Shown here: positions 10,857 through 23,284 of the stretch, piece by piece
How positions within the stretch are numbered: the first letter of the stretch is position 1
Layout: each line of letters starts with the position of its first letter
Position numbers and translations under genes: made by a program
Notes under the pieces: model-generated
Database searches by the model: none
Seen by the model: only the letters and a program-made list of their open reading frames with translations
Told to the model about the DNA's origin: nothing
Origin: Sabellastarte sp. h YS-2021
Lineage: Eukaryota; Annelida; Polychaeta; Sabellida; Sabellidae
Direction of reading: 5' to 3'
DNA: 64,000 nucleotides
NCBI GenBank assembly: GCA_964017235.1
Contig: OZ024930.1
Coordinates: 150,350,221-150,414,220, forward strand

Positions 10857-10905
10857 TGTCTGTTAGGTAAGGTGTTAACTTATAAAAAGTTAATTTAACT
10901 TAATT
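10857..10905 (+). mobile_element. DIRS right-terminus remnant
   Basis: TGTCTGTTAGGTAAGGTGTT followed by AACTTATAAAAAGTTAATTT resembles the right terminus of DIRS-D (TGTCCATTAGGTAAGGTATT...). No internal region or partner end is visible. It abuts the palindromic start of RC4. Confidence 0.4.
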
Positions 10906-11284
10906 GTGCCCCCCCGGGGGGGGTGGATATATTATTTTTGCTTTTTCCGCCGTCGATGTCTGGCGTCACGCATGGTTTCCGCTCATTTAAAGGAAAAGTA
11001 TTAGAGCTATTGTCACCAAATTTGGAATGCAGGCTTATTGGGTCAGTAGCTTGCTTGGGATTGCTTTTGGCTGTTGTACCTCTTTTGCTTACTGAGTAAT
11101 ACTTAAGTACAGCTATTGTCAGTACCCATTGGTTTCCGTGCATTTAAGCCAAAATAATTAAAGATATTTTACTACAATTTTGAATACAAGATTGTTATGT
11201 CCATAGCTCGCTTGGTATTGCATTTGGGACTGATAGCTTTGTCAGTACATGAGTAATAGCCATTTATTTACTTCATTGTGTATT

Positions 11285-12295
11285 TTCAGTACTACTTTTG
11301 AGTAATTTGCTAATATCTCAGAAACCGTAAGAGATAGAGCGATTTTGACCGAATTTTTGACCCACAGGGTAGTAGAAAAGTATTCTATACAAAATTTTAA
11401 AAAAATTCAATTTTCGCCACTTTTGGCGGCCATCTTAATTTTTTGCGAAAAATGAAAGAATCTTAATACCTCGGAAACCGTAAGAGATAGAGCGATTTCG
11501 ACACAATTTTTGACTGACAGGGTAGTAGAAGAGTATTCTGTACAAACTTGAAAATTTTCAATTTTCGCCACTTTTGGCGGCCATCTTGAATTTTTGCGAA
11601 AAACGAAAAAATCTTAATATCTCAGAAACCGTAAGAGATAGAGCGATTTGGACAGAATTTTTGACCCGTAGGGTAGTAGAAAAGTATTCTATACAAAATT
11701 TTAAAAAATTTCAATTTTCGCCACTTCTGGCGGCCATCTTAATTTTTTGCGAAAAATGAAAGAATCTTAATACCTCGGAAACCGTAAGAGATAGAGCGAT
11801 TTCGACACACTGTTTGACTCACAGGGTAGTAGAAGAGTATTCTGTACAAACTTGAAAATTTTCAATTTTCGCCACTTTTGACGGCCATCTTGAATTTTTG
11901 CGAAAAACAAAAAAATCTTAATATCTCAGAAACCGTAAGAGATAGAGCGATTTGGACAGAATTTTTGGCCCGTAGGGTAGTAGGAAGGTATTCTATACAA
12001 AATTGAAAAGTTTCAATTTTCGCCACTTTTGGCGGCCATCTTGAATTTTTGCGAAAAGCGAAAAAATCTTAATATCTCAGAAACCGTAAGAGATAGAGCG
12101 ATTTGGACAGAATTTTTGACCCGTAGGGTAGTAGGAAAGTATTCTATACAAAATTGAAAAGTTTCAATTTTCGCCACTTTTGGCGGCCATCTTGAATTTT
12201 TGCGAAAAGCGAAAAAATCTTAATATCTCAGAAACCGTAAGAGATAGAGCGATTTGGACAGAATTTTTGACCCGTAGGGTAGTAGGAAAGTATTA
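11285..12295. repeat. RC4 array 1, ~152-bp units
   Basis: The phrase GAAACCGTAAGAGATAGAGC starts at 11321, 11473, 11625, 11778, 11929, 12080 and 12231, giving spacings of 151-153. Units also carry TTTTGACCCGTAGGGTAGTA and TTTTGGCGGCCATCTTGAAT. Adjacent units alternate between two subtypes in the first half. Confidence 0.9.
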
Positions 12296-12614
12296 TGTCC
12301 GGCGTCCCACTTGGTTTCCAGACATTTTAGGCAACAGTTCTTATCCTATCTTTACCAAATTTGGCATGCAGGTTTATTGGGTTAATAGCTTGTATGGGAT
12401 TGCTTTTGGTGATAATAGCTGTATAGCTAACTGAGTAATAGCTACTTTGCTACTTTTGAGTAGCTCTTTGGTTTCCAGACATTTTAAGGAATGCTATTAA
12501 GCCTAGCTTTCTGAAATTTGGTATGGAGGTTCATTGGGTTAATAGCTTGTATGGGATTGCTTTTGGGGGGAATTGCTTCATAGATGAGTGAGTAATTAAT
12601 TAAATAAATGAGTA

Positions 12615-13850
12615 ATTGGCTATTTTGAATACTGAAAAAGGCAAATTTGCTTTTATCTCCTTAACCATGCGAGATAGAGCGATTTCGTCGAAATTTTCGA
12701 CCCACAGGGTATGTAAGGAATGTAATCTTTGCAATTTTCAAAAAATTTCCCCCCCCCAAAAAAAAAATGGCGGCCATTTTGAATTTTCGAATTTTTGCCA
12801 AAAATGGCAAAACACAAATTTGCTTCTATCTCCTTAACCGTGCGAGATAGAGCGATTTCGTCGAAATTTTTGACCCACAGGGTATCTGAGCATTGTACTC
12901 TTGGTAATTTTCCAAAAATTTTCCCCTCCCCAAAAATGGCAGCCATTTTGAATTTTCGAATTTTTGCCAAAAATGGCAAAACACAAATTTGCTTCTATCT
13001 CCTTAACCGTGCGAGATAGAGCGATTTCGTCGAAATTTTTGACCCACAGGGTATCTGAGCATTGTACTCTTGGTAATTTTCCAAAAATGGCGGCCATTTT
13101 GAATTTTCGAATTTTTGCCAAAAATGGCAAAACACTAATTTGCTTCTATCTACTTAACCATGCAAGATAGAGCGATTTTGGCAAAATTTTCGACCCACAG
13201 GGTATCTGAGAATTCTACTCTTGCCAATTTTTAAAAAATATTCCCCTCCCCAAAAATGGCGGCCATTTTGAATTTTAGAATTTTTGCCAAAAGTGGCAAA
13301 ACACAAATTTGCTTCTATCTCCTTAACTGTGTGAGATAGAGCGATTTCGTCGAAATTTACAACCCACAGGGTATCTAAGGAATGTAATCTATGCAATTTT
13401 TAAAAAATTTTCCCCTCCCCAAAAATGGCGGCCATTTTGAATTTTAGAATTTTTGCCAAAAGTGGCAAAACACAAATTTGCTTCTATCTTCTTAACCGTG
13501 CGAGATAGAGCGATTTCGTCGAAATTTTCGACCCACATGGTATCTAAGGAATGTAATCTATGCAATTTTCAAAAAATTTTCCCCTCCCCAAAAATGGCGG
13601 CCATTTTGAATTTTCGAATTTTTACCAACAATGGCAAAGCACAAATTTGCTTCTATCTCCTTAACCGTGCGAGATAGAGCGATTTCGTATCTAAGAAATG
13701 TACTCTTGGCAATTTTCAAAAAAATTTTCCTTTTCCCAAAAATGGCAGCCATTTTGAATTTTCAAATTTTAAAATAGAAAAACAGGAATTTGCTTCTATC
13801 TTCTTAAACGTGCAAGATAGAGTGATTTCGTCAAAATTTTCAACCCAACC
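12615..13850. repeat. RC1-like array 2, 150-173-bp units
   Basis: About eight units carry CTTCTATCTCCTTAACCGTG, AGATAGAGCGATTTCGTCGA, GACCCACAGGGTATCTGAGC and AAATGGCGGCCATTTTG. The core is closer to RC1 than to array 1, although it follows the RC4-type leader at 12298. Unit lengths vary through deletion of the CCCCTCCCC segment. Confidence 0.85.
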
Positions 13851-14160
13851 AATGCAAAAAGGCATGAAGCTGAAATAATTTACATCTACACTAATAAATA
13901 TTTAAGCATCATTGATATATTTTACAAATGAAACAGGGTCTTGTAAGACTACTGTACAATTTGGGCAAGGTTCATGGGGTGGACATTACACATGATAATG
14001 TGTGTTCTTCTATGCTATCCTGTTTCTATTCGCATCTACTATCAACAGGGCGTCCTATTTCTAGTTTGTACCTCAAATGACAGACTCCCAAAATTCGGGT
14101 CCCAAGGAATAATCAATTAACTGATGCTGGATCAGAGTGTCCACCTGCCCCTCCTTTTTT
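13851..14160. other. Spacer
   Basis: No gene, RNA or terminal repeat is seen. It ends in a T-run next to the truncated start of an RC2 copy. Confidence 0.4.
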
Positions 14161-15179
14161 CGGGGTATTGTTTTCACCCATGGTGTCCAGATGGGCAGGT
14201 GGGCGGCGGGAAGATGTTTGTCCGGCCTGTATCTCGGAAACCGTAAGGTGTAGGAAGCCGATACTTGGTAGGGACATTGGTTAGGGGGTGTAAGTGTACA
14301 ACATCATGGTGTGACCTTGATATGACCTTTGACCTTGCTGTAGTGACCTAGACCTATAAAATCTTGTCCGGGCTATATCTCGAAAACCGTAAGGTGTAGG
14401 AAGTTGATACTTGGTAGTGACATTGGTTAGGGGGTGCAGGTCTGCAACGTCATGGTGTGACCTTGATTTGACCCTTGACCTTGCCATAGTGACCTTGACC
14501 TATAAAAACTTGTCCAGGCTATATCTCGGCAACCATAAGGTGTAGGAAGTTGATAATTGGTAGGGACATTAGTTAGGTGGTGTAGGTGTGCCAGGTCATG
14601 GCGTGACCTTGATTTGACCTTGACCTTGCTGTAGTGACCTTGACCTATAAAATCTTGTCCGGGGGTATATCTTGGAAACCGTAAGGTGTGGGAAGTTGAT
14701 ACTGGGTAGGGACATTGGCTAGGTTATGTAGATGTAAAATGTCATGGTGTGACCTTGATTTGACCTTTGATCTTCTATATCTGATGCTATTTTGTCTCTC
14801 TACGGGGATATCTGATGCTATTTTATCTCTTGTATCTCTCTTGTATCTTTTTACTTAAATCTTGGTTGATCCGTTTTACTTTTGAAACTTCCCATTGTAA
14901 CAGATGGTATTGCATCAAGTAACTCCACATAACCCAACTCAACATAAACACATGTATTACCACATCTGTATGTATGGGTAATATTCAAAACATTCAAACC
15001 ATAATTCAACCATACAAATGATTATCAAAATTCGAGAAGTCTTAAAGCTTCATAATTTTTAGTTTCATGAATTGTCCTGTTTTAATACTTAATCTTTACA
15101 TGGAGTTTCTTTCTCTTAGATGTTATTTTCTCTACTTAAACATTATTTGGACACTGACACTGCTCTGAAAGTATCCCAT
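14161..15179 (+). mobile_element. RC2 copy 2, left part (interrupted by DIRS)
   Basis: The first palindrome arm is missing: it starts at CGGGGTATTGTTTTCACCC. Four to five core units run to about 14770, and the RC2 tail proceeds to GCTCTGAAAGTATCCCA, where the DIRS-A1 left end begins at a T-run. The rest of the tail resumes at 23541, so this is one element split by about 8.36 kb. Confidence 0.8.
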
Positions 15180-15431
15180 TTTATTGCGTTAATACATCCT
15201 ATCCAATGGACAATTGCTAATCCGGTCGGCGCAGATGACTAGTGCGCTCGCCAGATGGCGTGTCATACTTCCTGTCTAGACAGCGTGATGTCATAGCATC
15301 TTTTTCATTTGGCGCAAACTAGTACACACGGAATTTTATTCTCTGCTAGGTTTTGTGGTGTTTTATTGAGAATACTTAAAAATTTTATATCTTTTTGATA
15401 TTATATCATTTTTGAGGATATATAGAATATT

Positions 15432-17612
15432 ATGTCATCCCCGGGGCAAAAGAGGGGCAGTTGTGGCCATGCTATGGCCAGCTTCGATGGTCATGCATTT
15501 TGTGCATGCTGTAGGGAGAAGGGGTAGGGATCTGAACCCTGCATTGCGGATAATGACTTTACAAGTTGTAAGCATTGTAACCTTTTCACCCCTGAGCAGC
15601 GGGCTCAAATTTCAACACCATCTTATAAGCTTAAGAAGGAGAAGAGGGAGGCTAAACGTTTAGACAGTACCACCCCGACAGAAGATAGCTCCCTTGTGGA
15701 CCCAGCTAATGTTTCTGTTATTGGGGTTGTGGGTGATTCTACTACAGCACAGTCTTCTACGTTGCCCCCTGAAAAGAAAATCAAGAAGGATAAAGCCCCA
15801 GCAAAGACTAAGGAAGAAAAACCTTCAACTTCTGCTTCAGATGACAGAATCTCAGAACTTGATCAAAAATGGTCGGAAGGTTTTAGTAGGCTAGAAGCCT
15901 TACTGTTATCCAAGTCTCTCCAGCCGACTTTCTCATCTGAGGTTTGAGTTACTCCATCACACTCACCTCCTGTCAGCGTGGCTAGGGACACAGAGCCTTT
16001 TTTCCAACCGACCACAAGAACTTTGGATGTGACTCCTCAGCACACTGGCCCAGACATTAGTGTTGCTCAGCAGCCGTCGGCCGGCAAGCTACCTACAGAC
16101 AGTTCTGCCACAAGAATCTCATCTTCAGAGCGCACTGGCCCAGTCTCTACTGCTGCAAAGCAAGTCGGCTGGTAAGCTCAAGTCGGATCCTCACCGACCA
16201 AAGTCTTCAACAGGGCGCACTGGTCCAGACACTGTTGCTCCAAAACACAAGTCGACCGGCAAGCCTCACACCAACCCTCACCGACCAACCAGCTTGTCTA
16301 CTTTCAGCACTAGTATGTCGGTTGCCGACTGACCTTCAACTGACCGACCTCTCACTGACCGACCTAAACCTGCCTTCACCACCGGCTCTGAATCTCCTGC
16401 TTTACAGAAAACTTCCAGACAGGACAGCATGTCTAGTTTAGAGTCGGACGCCGACAGTGATATCTCAGACAGACCTCCAGTTGAACTTTTTGTGGAGGAG
16501 GGAGAGTTGTCGGACGAACAGAAACTCACTGAGCAAGATTTACCGTCTTCAGAAGAACAAACATACAGGGAGACTATGAGGGGGATCCGGTCCTTTATGG
16601 GCTGGACTCATGTGCTGGATGTGGACAGTTCTAACCCCTCAGACGACAATCCCTTTGCTGACCCCAAGGCTCCAGCACCCAGCAAAGTCTGTACATTTGC
16701 CGACTGAGGACTGGCTCTGCAAGAAATTGAACAAGTTAAACATCACCTTGGTGGAGGGTTTCCCTTCAAGGACTGCAGAAGCAAGAAGCTTGCCAATGGA
16801 CCATTTCTTGAGACCTCCTCGATCGCAAGCTAAGTGGTACGGACTTTACTCCGACCAACCAGCCAATCAGACAAAAGTCTCTAGTTGGAACACAGGCCCC
16901 TGCAAACTAAACAGTAGTTTTGGAAGGATCTCCAGGAAAGTGGCTTTAGCTTCTACCCCACCAGCATCTCATAGGATATCGCAAGATACCTTGAGAAGAT
17001 GGGAGAAAACTGCCAGAGAAGCCTCTGTAGTTTGCAACCAGGCAGCCAGCTTTAATCTATGCCTGTTTAGAGTGCAAAGGGACATGCAAACACAGCTTAA
17101 GACAGTACGTGGCGAAAGCAAAGGCAAGGGATCTTCCAAAGCATCAGAAGCTACTGAAGAACTGCAGTTCCTGATGGAGTTCAATGCGGGTATCACCCAG
17201 GCGGCAGCTAAGGCGATGGAACACTTGACAGACTTTGTTTTTACAACTATGGGAAATCTTGCTCTGGCCCGTCGTGATGCTTATCTGAACCATGTGAAAA
17301 ATGGCATCAAGCCGGATACGTTGGCAGCTCTTATTCTCATATTTCAACTTTGTTTCCGGATGCAGTCATCAAACGGGCAGAGGAGGAAATCGCCTACTAT
17401 GACAAAAAGGACAGTCTACTTCATCGTCTTTGCGTACAAAGGGTCGGTACCACCCCTATGAAAGGAGTGAGAAAAGATCAGAGGGGCGGTTGGAACCAAA
17501 GCAGGAAAGACCCGCATGGAAAAATATTGGGAGACGATAGTTCAAACGAGGCAAGGGCAAGAACTCAAACTTTTCCTCACGACCAGCCAAGGGCCAGCAG
17601 TCATATAAATGA
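15432..17612 (+). pseudogene. gag-like ORF of DIRS-A1 (broken)
   Basis: Starts MSSPGQKRGSCGHAMASF, matching the gag-like start of DIRS-A2. The N-terminal Cys/His-rich zone is cut by an in-frame TAG at 15525. Another stop lies at 15945-15947, and at least three frame changes follow (around 16170, 16330-16430 and 16700). The conserved C-terminal half, with TEDWLCKKLNKLNITLVEG and RISQDTLRRWEKTAREAS, reads in a different frame from 16610. The original terminator TGA-C at 17610 is conserved with A2. The role is presumed nucleoprotein (Gag-like), by analogy with DIRS ORF1. Confidence 0.85.
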
Positions 17613-19729
17613 CAATCACTGTATAGACAGGCTTCAAGAACGACTGCTGGCCGGGAGCACTTTCACAGAACAGATAATGAACAGTGTTTTACATCAAACT
17701 GTAAACTTAAATGTTGCCAAAGTTGTACCTTCTGCACCCGGGCATTCCCAAAAGAGAGATCGAAGTCCCGGCATGTCAGAGTGTCATTTAAAAAATGTCA
17801 AATTAAAGTATGTAAAAAGTGTTTCTTGTGTCACTCAATTGTCTTGTGTGAAACCTGTAACAAATGTCAAAACTGCTGTACAAAATCTGCCTGTAGGGGT
17901 GAGACTTAAAAACTTCTGGCAAACTTGGTTGGGGGCCGGTCCGAAGGTGGTTCAAATTCTGAAAGAGGGCTACCCCCTCCCTTTCCAGATCCGGCCAAAA
18001 CTCACAAGGTCTCCCACAGTCATAAGCCGTTATGTCAATCCTCACAGGAACAGCTACCTGCTGGAGCCATTACATCAGCTTATAGACAAAAATGCAGTGG
18101 AACTAGTACAAAATCAAACATCTCTGGGGTTTTTCAACCGACTATTTTTGGTCCCAAAGCCCAACAACAAGTGGAGACCTATTTTAAATCTGAGCAAACT
18201 GAATCTTTTCAAGGTGGAGAATTTCAAAATGGAGACACCGGAAACCATCAGGACGTCCCTCCAACAAGGGGAGTGGGTTACCTCAATAGATTTTAAAGAC
18301 GCCTACTTCCATATACCGATACAGGAACAGTCCAGGAAATATCTGAGATTTCATGCCCAGGGTCAGACATACCAATTCAAGGCACTGCCCTTTGGTCTGT
18401 CCACAGCACCCTTGGAGTTCACTGTAGTAGCAAAGGAGGTGAAACTGATGGCCATACACAAGGGTATAAGAATCCACCAGTACCTAGACGACTGGTTGGT
18501 GAGAGCTACATCCCACCAGGTCTGTTTCCAGCACACTCAAGATCTAGTGAAAATATGCCAAGAACTAGGTTGGCTGGTGAATTTGGAAAAGTCAGAACTG
18601 GAACCAAAACAGATCTTCGATTTTGTAGGCTACCAGTTCGACCTCAGAGCCGGTTGGGTCCAACCCACACCGGACTGTTGGCAGAACCTTCAGGACAAAA
18701 TTTCAGAAATACTGTCCCTATACCGGCCTGTCTGGTCCGTCAGTTCATGTCCTTAATAGGTTTACTAACAGCCACAGAGAAGCAAGTTCACCTAGGCCGA
18801 CTACACATGAGACCCATACAATGGCATCTCAAAAACAACTGGAGGGTACCAGAGTCACTAGAAAAGGTAATCCCAATTCCCAGGTCCCTGCACCCCCACT
18901 TACAATGGTGGCTACAGGAAAACAACGTTCTTACAGGCCAACCATTGCAACCAATAAAACGTGCTACAAATCTTTACAGACTCATCAAAAGAAGGGTGGG
19001 GCACTCACTTAAACGAACGCACTGCAAGAGGGTCCTGGTCCCTACCAGAAAGCAAGCTGCATATAAACCATCTGGAACTAAAAGCAGTTTTCTAGCGCTC
19101 AAAGAGTTCCAGGATCGCTGTACCAACAAAATAGTACTTGTTGCAACCGACAACACTACAGTAGTTTCCTACATAAACAAGGAAGGAGGCATGAGGTCGG
19201 GCCCACTGTGAGCCCTACTATGGCAAATCTTGACCTGGTGTACCAGACATCAAGTAACTAACAAAGCTCGGCACATTCTGGGCTGGCGGAACGTGGTAGC
19301 AGACAAGCTATCCCGATTAGGCCAGACGTTTTCCAAGCCATATGCAGCAGGTGGCACCGGCCTCAGATAGACCTGTTTGCCACCAGATTCAACAAGTTGC
19401 CCCTGTTTGTATCACCGGTACCGGATCCTCTGGCCACTGCAGTGGATGCACTCAGCCTGCCATGGACGGATCTTGACACGTATGCTTTCCCATCAGCAGC
19501 TATCTTGGGCAAAGTGGTGGAGAAGTTACAGGACGACCCCTGCAAAAGGATCATCCTGATTGCCCCGGGTTGGCCCAACATACCCTGGTTTTGGGACCTA
19601 GTGGCCATGTCCAGCCAAATTCCCCTGAGCCTGCCCAATCTGCTAACACAGCCTTTCAATCAGATCCCTCACAGAAATCTGACAAACCTAAATCTCCATG
19701 CATGGCTCCTAGGAGCAAGGGTTCTCTGA
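17413..19729 (+). pseudogene. RT / RNase H / methyltransferase-like ORF of DIRS-A1 (broken)
   Basis: The RT core is intact to about 18756: VPKPNNKWRPILNLSKLN, then SIDFKDAYFHIPIQ, and the catalytic YLDDWLV. A frame change near 18700 moves the thumb and connection into another frame. RNase H is shifted twice, then stopped at 19209 after INKEGGMRSGPL. The methyltransferase-like domain (DLFATRFNKL..., YAFPS, LIAPGWPNIPWFWDL) resumes in a third frame and ends in a stop at 19727. About ten residues are also missing between RNase H and this domain relative to A2. Confidence 0.88.
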
Positions 19730-20635
19730 GGTAGTGGCAGCAAGAATTGAGGCTCCTCAGAGGGGATCAACCAGATCAGTCTACGAGGCAAAGTGGACCA
19801 TTTTTACAAAGTGGTGCCTCACTCATCAGGTGCACTTCAGGGCACCCCTTATAAAGTCAGTGGCTGACTTCCTCATGTACCTTTTTCAGGACTGGAAGTT
19901 ACAGCCCAGTACCATTGATGGTTACAGGTCAGCCATTGCTGATAATTTGGGAAACTCACCCATTAATGTCAGCAAAGATGAAAACCTCACGCGTCTCTTG
20001 GATAGTTTCCACAGAGACAGACCCAAAGGTCAGAGGGGAATCCCTTCCTGGAACCTGTCCCTGGTCTTGCACCAGCTGACAAAGACTCCTTTTGAACCTA
20101 TTAAGGAGGCGTCTCTGAAGCATTTGACTTTCAAGACAGTTTTCCTCTTAGCCCTTGGGTCGGGCAAATGTAGAAGTGAGATTCATGCTTGGCAGAATAA
20201 AAATATCAGACACCAATCTAACTGGTCAAAGATGTCCCTGTACCCATCTCCCAGCTTTCTTTCAAAGAATCAGCTGGCCAAAGAGGGTCCAGACAGTGTG
20301 GCCCCAGTGGTTATACCAGCCCTGGCCCCAACTCTGGATAAGTCCCTGAAGTCTCACAGGTCCCTCTGTCTGATCAGAGCGTTATGCTACTATTTGGACA
20401 GGGCCTCAGGCAGAATAAGGAGCTAGTCTTTGTCTCCTTCAAGAAAGGCTTCGACAAAGACGTCTCACCTGCCACTATCTCCTCATGGATCAAACAGACT
20501 GTGATCCTATGTTATGAGCTCTCTGTTCAAGAGGCCCATACCTTGCATCAGGTCACAGCCCATGATGCCAGGGCCTTTGCCGCTTCTAAGGCCTTCCTAG
20601 GACCTGTAGTGGCTGCTCAGCAGATCCACAAATAA
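19690..20635 (+). pseudogene. Tyrosine recombinase of DIRS-A1 (broken, active-site tail lost)
   Basis: The N-terminal part reads RSVYEAKWTIFTKWC and STIDGYRSAIADNLG. The first catalytic Arg region is LALGSGKCRSEIHAW, where the residue before Arg is Cys rather than the Arg of A2. A frameshift lies near 20400. AHDARAFAAS retains the HxxR box, but the chain then jumps from KAF directly to LGPVVAAQQ. About 39 residues present in A2 are gone, including the HW motif and the nucleophile-bearing FYL segment. Recombinase activity is therefore not possible. Confidence 0.88.
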
Positions 20636-20675
20636 CCCAGAAATAGAGGAGATTCTGTACATATGTACATAGTTG

Positions 20676-20702
20676 TATATATATATATATATATATATAT
20701 AT
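20676..20702. repeat. (AT)n microsatellite
   Basis: A pure TA/AT dinucleotide run in the DIRS-A1 3' untranslated region. DIRS-A2 has only a short TATATA at the corresponding place. Confidence 0.9.
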
Positions 20703-20983
20703 AAGTAAAAAAAAACTCTGACATGCTTCCTTTGGGAGGTTTATTTTCTACTTCTTATGGGACTGAACTCATCCCTCTCTTCCCTTGCCTCAGAGCAGGT
20801 CTGTAAAAAAGGGGGGGGTTGTCGGTTTGGACTGGGTAACCATTCCTGATAACCGACTATGGCCTTAAGGGTTTCCTGACCATAAGGTCGACCCAGGCAT
20901 GGAAGAAAATGGTTGTTAGTTCTGTTTTATGAGTTCATCTAAGTCCCTAGTAACTTACCCGCCAACCAAGCAGTAGTTATTCA

Positions 20984-21080
20984 GCAATTGTCCATTGGAT
21001 AGGATGTATTAACGCAATAAAATTGCAAATTTAATAAGTAAATTAAATTTTTATAAGTTAATACCCTATCCAATTGACAC
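20984..21080. repeat. Internal complementary region of DIRS-A1
   Basis: Contains ATTGTCCATTGGATAGGATG and, inverted downstream, CCCTATCCAATTGACAC. Its reverse complement equals the A1 right terminus joined to the left terminus through a T-run, as in DIRS-1. It is nearly identical to 58316-58411 in A2. Confidence 0.88.
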
Positions 21081-21589
21081 ACAAGACCCTCCCACCTACC
21101 CTGCTATCAGCTTACTAGGGGTCTAATAGGTTTTGACAACGAAAAAGATGCTATGACGTCACGCTATCTAGACAGGAAGGAAGTACGACACGCCATCTGG
21201 CAAGTGCACTAGTACACAGGACGTCTTTTTCTGGCGTTTGGCGGGCCGGTCTATGCTGACCGGATTAGCAATTGTCCATTGGATAGGGTATTAACTTATA
21301 AAAATTTAATTTACTTTTTAAATTTGCAATTTCATAGCGAAATACCCTTACCATATCCTAACAGTAGCTATTTGTTGGAGCCTTGTGGGTGAATCCGTTG
21401 ACTCAACCATTCAGCAACAGACTTCACAACAAGCTAGCTTACTTGAGTCTTCATGTTTGGGATCTGGAGTCAGGCATGAATATTCAGAAAATTCCCTAAG
21501 GAAGTGGTGAAACAATTAAGGAGCCTTTGGGGTACTCCTCAAGGGGAATCTGTGAATCAATTGGTTTATTTTGGGAAGTAGTGGGAAGA

Positions 21590-22420
21590 GAGCCAGCTTT
21601 ATATCTCAGTCCCCACTATTCCAGATACCATCCACTATTGCGGGCTATACAACAGCAATTGCAGATGATTTGGGGCTTGAAGGGTCAAGAAGTGTCTAAA
21701 AGTTGAGATGAATAAGAGATTAGCAACCTTTAGTAAGAGACAAACCAATAGTTTTGGATTTTGTCATTGGTCCTGGGGGCCACAGTGGCAGAGTGGTAAC
21801 ACTCTCACCTCCCACCTCTGCGGCCGGGGTTCGATCCCCGTCATGGCCGTAAGTGGCAAAGCTGGTAGTTGCTTGCCGTTGGTCGGCAGTTTACAGTACA
21901 GAACCCTAGCGAACTATATGTACTGGTTTCCTCTGCCCTTCCAACTACCCGTCGTGATATGACCTGTACAGTGTTGAAAGCGACGTAAAACCCCAAATAA
22001 ATAAATAAATAAATTGTCATTGGTCCTACATGCTCTTATTTAACCACCTTTGAGCTTGTAAGGAAGGCATTCTAAAGTTATTACCTTTCAAGATGGTCTT
22101 TGTTTTTGGCTTCAGGTAAAGTAGTGACATTCATGTTTGGACTCTTCCCTTAGTTATAGGAAGAATTGGCCACATTGTCTGCCTTTTTGGCCAAAAACCA
22201 GTTGGCTTCAGATGGGCCTACTGCAATTACTGCAATTAAGCCGGTGGTTTTAGTCTCTGTGGACTACAAATTCATGGTAAAGGAGTGACATGCTTGGACA
22301 TATTCTTCCTTTAGTTCTAAGGAGAATTGGTCACAAGTAACTCTGGCCCCATCAATTTTCAGAACCAATTGGCTTTGGATGGGCCTACTGCAATTAAGCC
22401 AGCTCTTTGGACAACAGTTT
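21590..22420 (+). pseudogene. Degenerate tyrosine recombinase of DIRS-B
   Basis: Short translated relics align with the DIRS-A recombinase: STIAGYTTAIADDLGLEG, later LFLASGKVV, then FLAKNQLASDGPTAI. The last of these is repeated as NFQNQLALDGPTAIKPAL about 170 bp downstream, which implies an internal duplication. Many stops and frame changes are present, and a SINE interrupts it. Confidence 0.6.
21775..22013 (+). mobile_element. tRNA-derived SINE with 14-bp target duplication
   Basis: The head has an A-box-like GTGGCAGAGTGG and a B box GGTTCGATCCCC typical of tRNA-derived promoters. The body ends GCGACGTAAAACCCC with an (AAAT)n tail. It is flanked by perfect duplications TTGTCATTGGTCCT at 21761-21774 and 22014-22027. 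Inserted in the DIRS-B recombinase relic. Confidence 0.92.
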
Positions 22421-23188
22421 GGCTCAATATGGTTCTGTCTGTCCTGTTAGGGGTTTTATATAGTTGCATGGTCAAAAGGTTTGGGATAGAACAATTTTTT
22501 TTTGTTTTGCTCCCAATAGGAAGTTTCTTAAAAGACTTATCTCTTGGCAACTATTTTATCTTGATTGAGTCAAGAATAAGTCACAGAAGCTATTGCTGCA
22601 TGTTTTTGATTGCATCTTTAGTTTTTTATAGGTGATATCCTTACATGAGTTTCTTGGTACATGTTATTGGAAATTCCATTTTTGTATTCCAATTTCTGTC
22701 TTAAAAACCCCTTTTGTCATAGGGTGAGGTTTGAAATTGGGTCCTACAGTTTATGCTCAGCATTTGTTACTTTTATAAGTATGTGTTTCATACGTATATT
22801 TGTACTTTGCAGGTTGCAGCTGGTATGTCTGCAATGCTGGATGTTTTTTGCAGTAGACATCAGTGTTGCCTAAATCTGACTTGGAAAGGATTAGGCATTA
22901 CCCTGATGATACTTGCAGGTTGGGTTGACCTTGTCTTGGGGTCAGATGTTACAATGTAGATGGGTTATCTATTAATGACATCCAATTGCAGCACCAACAG
23001 TGTCAGCATTTGTGAGAACTACAGCTACATACTGCCATTTTTTGAGAGTGGTATGTTGTGAATGTTGGAGGTTTATATGTTCATTAATGCATGTAAATTC
23101 CATTGAGAAGTTCTCATAATGTTAAGTTGTAGGTTAGGTAGTGGTTTCCTTAAAAGAATTCCCTCCATTCTACAAGGCTGAATTCAGC

Positions 23189-23284
23189 TACTGTTAGGAA
23201 ATGGTAAGGGTATTTCGCTATAAAATTGGAAAATTTAATAGTAATTTAAATTTTTATTAGAAATACTTACCATTTCCTAACAAT
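23189..23284. repeat. Internal complementary region of DIRS-B
   Basis: CTGTTAGGAAATGGTAAGGG... to ...CTTACCATTTCCTAAC. Reverse-complemented, it joins the DIRS-B right terminus to its left terminus, which defines both element ends. Confidence 0.82.

Larger units (their letters stand above)
10909..13850 (+). mobile_element. RC4 tandem-core element(s)
   Basis: A C7/G8 palindrome at 10909-10923 is followed by a leader with CTGGCGTCACGCATGGTTTC and ACCAAATTTGGAATGCAG. A related leader (GTCCGGCGTCCCACTTGG at 12298) separates two arrays. No 3' end carrying an inverted C/G run was found, so the right boundary is uncertain and this may be two truncated elements. No genes are seen. Confidence 0.5.
15180..21332 (+). 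mobile_element. DIRS-A1 retrotransposon, decayed copy
   Basis: A DIRS-type tyrosine-recombinase retrotransposon. The left terminus is TTTTATTGCGTTAATACATCC and the right terminus ends ...AAATTTGCAATTT. Order is gag-like, RT/RNase H/methyltransferase-like, recombinase, then the internal complementary region and right inverted repeat. Every ORF is broken. The left inverted repeat has lost roughly 45-60 bp relative to the right one. It is inserted in an RC2 element and directly joined at its right end to DIRS-B. Confidence 0.93.
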
